Shown one piece after another: positions 45,410-51,761 of a stretch of DNA of 51,761 bases (positions are counted from its first letter, which is position 1; each line of letters starts with the position of its first letter). Both the position numbers and the translations under genes were made by a program. This DNA is from an uncultured bacterium (lineage in GTDB: Bacteria > Bacillota > Clostridia > Lachnospirales > Lachnospiraceae): NCBI GenBank assembly GCA_947574055.1, contig CANPIC010000018.1, positions 1 through 51,761 of the forward strand, in the 5' to 3' direction. The notes below the pieces were generated by a model. That model made no database searches, was not told the origin of the DNA, and worked only from the letters and a program-made list of their open reading frames with translations.

Positions 45410-46675
45410 ATGAAGAAGAGACTAATTGCAGTGTTGCTTGCAGGCATGATGGCATTTTCGCTTGCAGCATGCGGCTCCGAAGGAGGAAGCGGAGGAAATA
45501 CTGACAACGCTGCCGGCAGTGAGAGCACAGCAGAAGCCGAGGGCGGAAGCGAGAGCAGCGGTGAGAGTGCAGACGGAGAGAGCGAAGCGGCAGGCGGAGA
45601 TATGAGCATTGCCATGATCACGGACTCCGGAGACATCACTGATCAGAGTTTTAATCAGACAACCTATGAGTCTGCCAAGGCATGGTCGGAAGCAAACGGC
45701 ATGGTGTTCAATTATTATAAGCCTGAGAGTGACTCTGATGAAGCGAGAAATGCCAGTGTGGATCAGGCAGTGGCCGACGGTGCGAATATTATTCTGATGC
45801 CGGGATATATGTTTGCGGCAGCAGTGGTGGCTCAGTCCGAACTTTATCCGGATGTGAAATTTATTGCGCTGGATGTCGGGGCAGGCGATATCTGTGAAAA
45901 AGGTGTTGGCGAAGGCTATGACTACAATCCGGCCAACTGGGATGTAACGGAATATTACAACACGGACAACGTATACTGCTGTACCTATCAGGAAGAACTT
46001 TCCGGCTATATGGCAGGATATGCAGCTGTTAAACTGGGATACAGACATCTGGGATTCCTGGGTGGTATGTCCGTTCCGGCAGTGACCCGTTTCGGATATG
46101 GTTATGTTCAGGGTGCAGACGCGGCGGCAGAGGAACTGGGCGTGAGCGGCGATGTTGAGATCGAGTATGTATGCGGCGGACAGTTCTATGGCGATGCTGA
46201 TATTACGGCTTATATGGATACCTGGTATGGTTCCAAGGGTGTGGAGATCGTATTTGCATGCGGCGGCGGTATCTACACATCTGCAGCAGAAGCAGCAGTG
46301 AAGGCAGGCGGCAAAGTGATCGGTGTTGACTCTGATCAGGCGCCTATCATTGATACACTCGGTGAAGGCCTGACGGTTACTTCAGCTATGAAGGGTCTTT
46401 CCGCAACCGTGAACGCGGTTCTTACCGATATCAAAGACGGAAAATGGGACAACTATAAAGGTAAGATTGATAATCTTGGCCTGGTTTCCGAGAATCCGGA
46501 AGACAACTATGTACAGCTTCCTCTTGAGAGCACGCAGTGGGGCGACGGATTTACGAAAGACGACTATCTTGCACTGGTAAAGGCCATGTATAACGGTGAA
46601 GTGGAAGTTTCCGGAGATATTACGGCACTTCCTTCCACGACGGTCAAAGTAAATGACTATGGCAGCATCAAATAA
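45410..46675 (+). CDS. nupN: BMP-family nucleoside-binding lipoprotein
   Basis: 421 residues: signal peptide and lipobox (Cys21, LAACGSEGG), a Ser/Gly/Glu-rich flexible linker (~22-65), then the BMP/PnrA fold (~66-420: MITDSGDITDQSFNQTTYE, GANIILMPGYMFAAAV, EELSGYMAGYAAVKLGYRHL, GSKGVEIVFACGGGIY). It captures purine or pyrimidine nucleosides for the ABC transporter encoded next, as in Bacillus nupNOPQ. GGGAGG lies nine bases before the ATG and the promoter is near-consensus, so it should be abundant. A terminator after it (46728-46762) would keep it in excess over the membrane parts. Confidence 0.93.
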   Translation: MKKRLIAVLLAGMMAFSLAACGSEGGSGGNTDNAAGSESTAEAEGGSESSGESADGESEAAGGDMSIAMITDSGDITDQSFNQTTYESAKAWSEANGMVFNYYKPESDSDEARNASVDQAVADGANIILMPGYMFAAAVVAQSELYPDVKFIALDVGAGDICEKGVGEGYDYNPANWDVTEYYNTDNVYCCTYQEELSGYMAGYAAVKLGYRHLGFLGGMSVPAVTRFGYGYVQGADAAAEELGVSGDVEIEYVCGGQFYGDADITAYMDTWYGSKGVEIVFACGGGIYTSAAEAAVKAGGKVIGVDSDQAPIIDTLGEGLTVTSAMKGLSATVNAVLTDIKDGKWDNYKGKIDNLGLVSENPEDNYVQLPLESTQWGDGFTKDDYLALVKAMYNGEVEVSGDITALPSTTVKVNDYGSIK

Positions 46676-46727
46676 GTCATTCGGGCAGGAAGTATTCTGA
46701 GAAAATCGGAGGATGAGTTCCAAAGGT

Positions 46728-46762
46728 AAGGGAAGCGGGTTCAGCACCTGCTTCCCTTTTTT
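46728..46762 (+). terminator. terminator after the BMP lipoprotein gene
   Basis: AAGGGAAGCGGGT (46728-46740) pairs with ACCTGCTTCCCTT (46746-46758, one G-U), loop TCAGC, then a T-run. It probably attenuates rather than ends the operon. Confidence 0.8.
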
Positions 46763-46808
46763 CTCAAACAGGAAAATTACTGTTTCGAATTTTCCTGTTT
46801 GAGAAAAA
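46758..46808. repeat. perfect 21-bp inverted repeat abutting the terminator
   Basis: The left arm (46758-46778, TTTTTCTCAAACAGG...) and right arm (46788-46808) are perfect complements with a nine-base loop (ACTGTTTCG). The T-run of the preceding terminator forms the first bases of the left arm. There is no T-run after the right arm on either strand. Confidence 0.8.
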
Positions 46809-46906
46809 TTCCTTCGGACAGTTTTACAGGAGCCCTCCGGGGGAAGCGTGCGATTCTTGTAGAGTAGATACTGCGATTACAGATAACAAAAATCGGCGCG
46901 GGAGAG

Positions 46907-46928
46907 GTCATAAAAATAAGTTTATGAC
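46907..46928. promoter_or_regulatory. operator-like palindrome before the ABC ATPase gene
   Basis: GTCATAAA-AATAAG-TTTATGAC, a perfect 8-bp inverted repeat 50 bases upstream of the ATPase start. It may be a repressor site. No convincing promoter was found beside it. Confidence 0.4.
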
Positions 46929-46978
46929 ACTTCTTATCAAAATAAATACAGAACAGATCGAGAGGAGGTATGTAAAGG

Positions 46979-48505
46979 ATGGCTGAATATGCGATTGAGA
47001 TGCTGAATATCACAAAGAGATTTCCGGGCATCATAGCAAATGACAATATCACTTTACAGTTAAAAAAAGGCGAGATTCACGCTTTGCTGGGGGAAAACGG
47101 AGCGGGAAAATCCACATTGATGAGCGTCCTTTTTGGACTGTATCAGCCTGAGGAAGGCGAGATACACAAAGACGGAAAAAAGGTTGTGATCAATGATCCC
47201 AACGATGCCAATGCTCTGGGGATCGGCATGGTGCATCAGCATTTTAAACTGGTGGAATGTTTCAGCGTTCTGGATAATATTATTCTGGGCGTGGAGACGA
47301 CGAAAGGAGGATTTTTGCAGAAGGAGGAGGCACGGGCGAAAGTCGTGGCCCTTTCTGAAAAATATGGTCTTTCGGTAGACCCGGATGCTCTGATCGAAGA
47401 TATCACGGTAGGGATGCAGCAAAGGACAGAGATTTTGAAGATGCTTTACCGCGATAATGAGATTCTGATCTTTGATGAACCCACTGCCGTTCTGACACCT
47501 CAGGAGATTCATGAACTTATGAATATTATGAAAGGGCTGGCGGCAGAGGGCAAGAGTATCCTTTTTATCACACACAAGCTGGCGGAGATCATGCAGGTGG
47601 CAGATCGTTGCAGCGTTTTGCGGAAAGGCAAATATATCGGAACCGTGGATATCAAAAATACCACACCGGAGAAGCTGTCGGCTATGATGGTGGGCCGCGA
47701 TGTAAACTTTGTGGTGGAAAAACAGCCGGCGAAGCCGGGGGAAGTGGTGCTGGATATCAAAGATATGACAGTGGCTTCCAGGCGGCATAAGAATAATGCC
47801 GTGAACAATGTATCATTGCAAGTGCACAGGGGGGAGATTGTCTGTATTGCAGGCATCGACGGAAACGGACAGACGGAATTCGTATATGGCCTGTCCGGTC
47901 TGGAACCGTTAAAGAACGGGACCATAACGATGAATGGCAAAGAGATCACCCATATGCCCATCCGGGAGCGTCTTACCTCGGGTATGAGCCATATCCCGGA
48001 AGACCGGCATAAACATGGCCTGGTACTGGATTATTCTCTCGAAGACAACATTGTCCTGCAGAGGTATTTTGAGCCGACGTTTACCAATCAGCTGGGATTT
48101 TTAAAACGGAAGGCAATCCGGGATTATGCAGAAAAATTGATTGATCAATATGATGTCCGTTCCGGTCAGGGGGCAGCGACAAAAGCACGTTCTATGTCCG
48201 GCGGAAACCAGCAAAAGGCAATCATCGCCCGGGAGATTGACAAAAATCCGGAATTACTGATTGCGGTTCAGCCGACAAGAGGGTTGGATGTAGGCGCCAT
48301 CGAATATATTCACAAACAGCTGGTGGCCCAGAGAGATGCAGGGAAAGGTGTGCTGCTGATCAGTCTGGAACTGGATGAGGTGATGAATGTATCTGACCGG
48401 ATCCTTGTGATGTTTGAGGGTGAGATCGTGGGCGAGTTTGATCCGAAAGAAGTCACAGTGGAAGAACTGGGACTCTATATGGCCGGTTCGAAGAGAAAGG
48501 GGTAA
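46979..48505 (+). CDS. nupO: nucleoside ABC transporter ATP-binding protein (double)
   Basis: 508 residues with two ABC modules, as in sugar and nucleoside importers. The first has an intact Walker A GENGAGKST (38-46), signature-region ITVGMQQRTEI and Walker B LIFDEPTAVLTP. The second has a degenerate Walker A (GIDGNGQTEF) but a proper signature SMSGGNQQKA and Walker B-like LIAVQPTRGLD. One catalytic and one degenerate site is normal for this family. GGAGG is ten bases before the ATG. The downstream permease begins within seven bases of its stop. Confidence 0.95.
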   Translation: MAEYAIEMLNITKRFPGIIANDNITLQLKKGEIHALLGENGAGKSTLMSVLFGLYQPEEGEIHKDGKKVVINDPNDANALGIGMVHQHFKLVECFSVLDNIILGVETTKGGFLQKEEARAKVVALSEKYGLSVDPDALIEDITVGMQQRTEILKMLYRDNEILIFDEPTAVLTPQEIHELMNIMKGLAAEGKSILFITHKLAEIMQVADRCSVLRKGKYIGTVDIKNTTPEKLSAMMVGRDVNFVVEKQPAKPGEVVLDIKDMTVASRRHKNNAVNNVSLQVHRGEIVCIAGIDGNGQTEFVYGLSGLEPLKNGTITMNGKEITHMPIRERLTSGMSHIPEDRHKHGLVLDYSLEDNIVLQRYFEPTFTNQLGFLKRKAIRDYAEKLIDQYDVRSGQGAATKARSMSGGNQQKAIIAREIDKNPELLIAVQPTRGLDVGAIEYIHKQLVAQRDAGKGVLLISLELDEVMNVSDRILVMFEGEIVGEFDPKEVTVEELGLYMAGSKRKG

Positions 48506-48511
48506 ATGCAA

Positions 48512-49624
48512 ATGAGTAAAGAATCCAGAAAGAAAGAAAGCCTTCTCAGGAACAGCGGTTTTCAGACCATCTTAGGTTCCCTGCTTTGTATTATAATCGG
48601 TCTTTTGATCGGTTATGTTGTCCTGCTGATCATCAATCCGGGCGGTGCGGGAAAAGCGATCGTGGCGATATTAAAGAACTTTCTTTATTATCCCAGTGCT
48701 GCCGCTGCGACCAAATATCTGGGGACTACACTGGTTAAGGCTTCGGCGCTGCTGATGTGTTCTCTCTCTGTTTTGTTCGCATGGAAAGTGGGGCTGTTTA
48801 ATATTGGCGCTGCCGGTCAGTATGTTGTCGGTGTGGGCGCATGCCTGTATTTTGGCATCGGACTGGGTATGCCCTGGTATGTGTGTATGCTGGCCGCTGT
48901 TTTGACGGCTGCTTTTGTGGGAGGAATTTCCGGTGCCCTGAAAGCCTATTTTAATGTAAATGAAGTTATTTCCTGCATCATGCTCAACTGGATCGGCCTT
49001 TATCTGGTTAACATGCTGCTGTCACTTGTCAAAGAACAGTCCACACCCTATACCAAGCCCCTTAAAAGTGTAAATAAAAGTGCCCTGCTTCCGAATATCG
49101 GACTGGATCAGGTGTTTTCCAAAAATGAATTTGTGACTATTGGCCTGCCGCTGGCAGTTGTCATGGCAGTGATCGTATGGGTTGTTCTGGAGAAGACAAA
49201 ATTTGGTTTTGAATTAAAAGCGACAGGGATGAATAAAAACGCTGCCAAATACTGTGGTATGCGGGAAAAACGCAACATAATCCTGACCATGGTCATCGCC
49301 GGCGGCCTCGCGGGCTTCGGTGCGGCGATCTTTTATCTGACAGGGATCGAACAGTGGATGGTACAGCAGACAAGTGTGCCGGCCATGGGATTTAACGGTA
49401 TTGCAGCCGCCTTCCTGGGTGGTTCCAACCCGCTTGGTGCTATCCTTTCCTCCTATTTTATCCAGCATATAACAAGTGGAGGCACCTATGTGGACAAGAC
49501 TATGTACTGTACCCAGATTTCGGATCTGATCTCCGCATTTATCATTTATTTGTGCGGCTTTGTGCTCTTCTTCAAAGTATGGCTGAACCGATTCCTGGAT
49601 AAAAGAGAAGAAAAGAATAACTGA
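48512..49624 (+). CDS. nupP: nucleoside ABC transporter permease 1
   Basis: About 370 residues with 8-10 membrane helices and a long loop after the first one. Family landmarks: LFAWKVGLFNIGAAGQY, AYFNVNEVISCIMLNWIG, ELKATGMNKNAAKYCGM and ALGAI-like PLGAILSSYF. It belongs to the BPD_transp_2 group with the YufP/RbsC type. AAAGGGG lies nine bases before the ATG at 48512; an ATG at 48506 is in frame and too near the ribosome site. The C-terminus is basic and charged (LDKREEKNN). Confidence 0.93.
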   Translation: MSKESRKKESLLRNSGFQTILGSLLCIIIGLLIGYVVLLIINPGGAGKAIVAILKNFLYYPSAAAATKYLGTTLVKASALLMCSLSVLFAWKVGLFNIGAAGQYVVGVGACLYFGIGLGMPWYVCMLAAVLTAAFVGGISGALKAYFNVNEVISCIMLNWIGLYLVNMLLSLVKEQSTPYTKPLKSVNKSALLPNIGLDQVFSKNEFVTIGLPLAVVMAVIVWVVLEKTKFGFELKATGMNKNAAKYCGMREKRNIILTMVIAGGLAGFGAAIFYLTGIEQWMVQQTSVPAMGFNGIAAAFLGGSNPLGAILSSYFIQHITSGGTYVDKTMYCTQISDLISAFIIYLCGFVLFFKVWLNRFLDKREEKNN

Positions 49625-49780
49625 AAATAGCAGAGCCCCGGAGGTGGGGGGGGAAAACTGCGGAACTGGAAAACAGCAGGGCCCCAGAGGGAGCGGGAAG
49701 GATACATGGCCGCAGAAGGCGGACAGGGATACTTCCGTAGCAGACGCTCCAGGAGGGGAACTGCGGAACTGGAATAGGAG
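49625..49780 (+). repeat. hairpin repeat element between the permease genes, ~103-bp spacing
   Basis: CTGCGGAACTGG occurs at 49658-49669 and again at 49761-49772, 103 bases apart. Near-copies of GCAG(A/G)GCCCC(G/A)GAGG stand at 49630 and 49677. Between the two is a long hairpin: GGAGCGGGAAG from 49690 pairs with CTTCC (about 49732) and CGCTCC (49745-49750). A run of eight G lies at 49646-49653. The last copy runs into the AGGAGG of the next gene. It is related to the repeat at 51591-51761. Confidence 0.6.
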
Positions 49781-49789
49781 GTGCATATA

Positions 49790-50731
49790 ATGCTATTGTT
49801 GATTCAGTATACACTTATTTTTGCTTCCGTCCTGGTGCTGGTGGCACTGGGCGGATGCTTTTCGGAACACAGCGGCGTGATTAACATCGGTCTGGAGGGA
49901 ATCATGGTTGTGGGTGCCCTGGGAGGTGCACTGACGATGAAATATCTGCCTGCCGGTACGGCGGCGGTGCTGATCATTGTGCTTGTCATACTGGCGAGCG
50001 TGCTGGTCGGTATGATCTTTTCCCTGCTGCTGGGGGTTGCGGCCATTAAGTTCAATGCAGACCAGACACTGGTAGGTACGGCACTGAACCTTCTGGGACC
50101 GGCGGCGGCAGTTGTTTTGGTCAGAGCGATCAATACGGCGGAAAGCGTGGATAATGTTTCTTCTACCGTTGCCTACGGACAGGCGAAGAAGGCTTTTGTT
50201 CTCAATATCGGCCGGTTTGAATTTAACTGGTTTATGCTGATTGCCTTCCTGGTTCTGGTAGCATCGTATGTAATTTTGTATAAGACCAGATTCGGCCTGC
50301 GTCTTTGTGCGTGCGGCGAACATCCGCAGGCAGCGGATTCAGTGGGTATTAACGTATATAAAATGCGTTATGCGGGCGTACTGATTTCCGGTGCCCTGGG
50401 CGGTCTGGGCGGTCTGGTTTATATCACTGCCGGCGTAAGCGAATGGAAATTTGAAAATGGTGTGGCAGGATTTGGTTTCCTGGCACTGGCTGTGATGATC
50501 TTTGGACAGTGGAGGCCTGTCAATATCGGACTGGCAGCGCTCCTTTTCGGGCTTTTCCGTGCCCTTTCCAATGTTTATACGGGTTTTGATGCGCTGGTGG
50601 CGCTCAAACTGCCCAGTACAGTATATAATATGCTTCCTTATATCATCTCCCTGATCGTCCTGGTATTTGTCTCCGGTAAGTCCAGAGCACCTAAGGCGGA
50701 GGGAATCCCTTATGATAAGGGGCAACGATAA
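49790..50731 (+). CDS. nupQ: nucleoside ABC transporter permease 2
   Basis: 313 residues with about nine membrane helices. The motifs EHSGVINIGLEGIMVVGALG, FNADQTLVGTALNLLGP, RLCACGEHPQAADSVGINVY and SGALGGLGGLVYI are those of the second (YufQ-type) permease of nucleoside ABC systems. AGGAGG lies eight bases before the ATG at 49790; a GTG at 49781 overlaps the ribosome site and is rejected. The protein pairs with permease 1 to form the channel. Confidence 0.94.
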   Translation: MLLLIQYTLIFASVLVLVALGGCFSEHSGVINIGLEGIMVVGALGGALTMKYLPAGTAAVLIIVLVILASVLVGMIFSLLLGVAAIKFNADQTLVGTALNLLGPAAAVVLVRAINTAESVDNVSSTVAYGQAKKAFVLNIGRFEFNWFMLIAFLVLVASYVILYKTRFGLRLCACGEHPQAADSVGINVYKMRYAGVLISGALGGLGGLVYITAGVSEWKFENGVAGFGFLALAVMIFGQWRPVNIGLAALLFGLFRALSNVYTGFDALVALKLPSTVYNMLPYIISLIVLVFVSGKSRAPKAEGIPYDKGQR

Positions 50732-50812
50732 GGGACAGGGAAAGTCCGGCCGCCCGGGCAGTGCGGTGCGAATCGGAAAATGGCAAGAAAACAGAAATGA
50801 GGTTGAAAGGCT

Positions 50813-51586
50813 ATGAAAAATTATTCGGAAGATGCAAACAGACAATACCATATTCAGGTAGCATCGGGAGAAGTGGGCCGGTATGTAATTATGCCAGGGG
50901 ATCCCAAGCGATGCGCGAAAATCGCAAAATACTTTGATAATCCGACTTTGATCGCGGATAATAGAGAGTATATCACTTATACCGGCATGCTGGACGGGGT
51001 GAAAGTCAGCGTCACCTCGACCGGTATCGGCGGTCCCTCCGCATCCATTGCCATGGAAGAGTTGTTTCGGTGCGGCGCGGATACGTTTATCCGTATCGGA
51101 ACCTGTGGCGGTATGCAGACGGAAGTAAAAAGTGGTGATATCGTCGTGGCAACAGGGGCGGTGCGCATGGAAGGAACCAGCAAAGAATACGCACCCATTG
51201 AATATCCGGCGGTGGCGGATCTTGCCGTGACCAATGCCCTTGTGGCGGCGGCAGAGAAAAAAGGATATTCCTTTCATACCGGTGTCGTACAGTGTAAAGA
51301 TGCTTTTTATGGTCAACATGAGCCGGAGACAAAGCCGGTGAATTATGAACTGATGAATAAGTGGGAGGCATGGAAACGGATGGGATGTCTGGCCTCCGAG
51401 ATGGAATCGGCCGCTATGTTTATCGTCGCCGGCCACTTGCGCGTGCGTGCCGGCTCCTGCTTCCTTGTCGTGGCAAATCAGGAGAGAGAGAAGCTGGGCC
51501 TGGAAAATCCGGTGGTGCATGACACGGATATGGCCATCCAGACCGCCGTGGAAGCGCTGCGCATCCTGATACAAAAAGATAAATAA
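50813..51586 (+). CDS. udp: nucleoside phosphorylase, uridine phosphorylase type
   Basis: 257-residue cytosolic hexamer-type nucleoside phosphorylase that splits a nucleoside with phosphate into base and ribose-1-phosphate. Motifs: [48 protein letters not shown] and [10 protein letters not shown]. The KDAFYGQH segment favours uridine over purine nucleosides. AAAGG and GAGG precede the ATG. It is the last gene of the transporter operon, so imported pyrimidine nucleosides could be cleaved at once; udk at 37.3 kb offers the alternative route. Confidence 0.92.
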   Translation: MKNYSEDANRQYHIQVASGEVGRYVIMPGDPKRCAKIAKYFDNPTLIADNREYITYTGMLDGVKVSVTSTGIGGPSASIAMEELFRCGADTFIRIGTCGGMQTEVKSGDIVVATGAVRMEGTSKEYAPIEYPAVADLAVTNALVAAAEKKGYSFHTGVVQCKDAFYGQHEPETKPVNYELMNKWEAWKRMGCLASEMESAAMFIVAGHLRVRAGSCFLVVANQEREKLGLENPVVHDTDMAIQTAVEALRILIQKDK

Positions 51587-51590
51587 AACA

Positions 51591-51761
51591 ATTCTGTGAA
51601 ACTGCAAACCAGCAGAAAACCGAATTGCCCAGCAGAAAAATCCGGATGCGTGAGCAGCCGGAGATTTCTGCAGAGAAAAGGGCAAGGAGGAGTTCTGCGG
51701 AACAGGAAACCAGCAGAAAACCGAATTGCCCAGCAGAAAAATCCGGATGCGTGAGCAGCCG
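51591..51761 (+). repeat. tandem ~101-bp hairpin repeat reaching the window edge
   Basis: Bases 51606-51660 and 51707-51761 are identical over 55 bases, at 101-base spacing; the second copy is cut by the end of the window. Upstream of each is a diverged CTGYGRAAC motif (51594 and 51695). The first unit folds into a hairpin: TTGCCC (51625-51630) with GGGCAA (51680-51685), and GCAGAAA/TTTCTGC plus TCCGG/CCGGA inside, with two mismatches. AGGAGG follows the hairpin. It shares the CTGCGGAAC(T/A)GGAA core and layout with 49625-49780. Confidence 0.85.

Noticed and set aside
49214-49814. Minus-strand frames across the permease spacer
   Set aside because: Their Pro/Leu/Ser-rich products come from reading the hairpin repeat and the permease gene backwards.
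51606-51761. CRISPR array at the window edge
   Set aside because: Only two copies at 101-base spacing, a 55-base repeat that forms part of a larger hairpin, and related copies in another spacer; no cas gene nearby.

Overview
The window reads as chromosome of a spore-forming, Gram-positive anaerobe of the Clostridia, most likely a Lachnospiraceae member. The support is base composition near half G+C, strong AGGAGG-type ribosome sites, a Phe T-box in front of pheST, an ATP-type PEP carboxykinase, SpoIID- and SleB-type wall enzymes, AP2-domain proteins and many lipoproteins. Most genes are housekeeping and on the plus strand. No rRNA, tRNA, CRISPR array, intact prophage or intact insertion sequence was seen.

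1-3.8 kb is a small accessory patch: the end of a DUF4179-type protein, then on the minus strand a DUF4303 protein and an AraC/GyrI-like regulator coupled to a small ASCH/PUA-fold protein. 3.8-10.3 kb carries a membrane-anchored GH25-like protein lacking a conserved Asp, an orphan hisB, a double-AP2 protein with a decayed HNH core, an HD hydrolase, a SleB-like hydrolase, thrC and a small membrane protein. 10.3-15.8 kb has citrate synthase (minus) divergent from Xaa-Pro aminopeptidase, then pckA with its own promoter and a leader hairpin.

15.9-23 kb has a small membrane protein, a probable 6S-like RNA with its own promoter and terminator, a large SpoIID-domain protein, a YihY-family membrane protein and a hybrid histidine kinase with two receiver domains. 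23.1-29.6 kb is the T-box-controlled pheS-pheT region followed by an M18 aminopeptidase and queA. 29.8-34.3 kb is an aspartate-family cluster: a free-standing ACT protein, homoserine dehydrogenase, an ApgM-like protein that is a good candidate for the missing homoserine kinase, and aspartate kinase. With thrC at 8.4 kb this would complete most of the threonine route.

34.5-42.3 kb has a decayed Rpn-type nuclease/transposase remnant, metF, ilvE, udk with a PHP-domain protein, an FAD oxidoreductase, a parvulin lipoprotein and a polysaccharide deacetylase. 42.3-45.3 kb is a translationally coupled chemoreceptor and sugar-type binding lipoprotein with no transporter beside them. 45.4-51.6 kb is a nucleoside uptake and salvage operon: a BMP lipoprotein, a double ABC ATPase, two permeases and a uridine-phosphorylase-like enzyme. 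Its spacers hold a ~101-103 bp hairpin-forming repeat that recurs in tandem at the right edge. This repeat, the AP2/HNH protein and the chemoreceptor pair are the least explained items.
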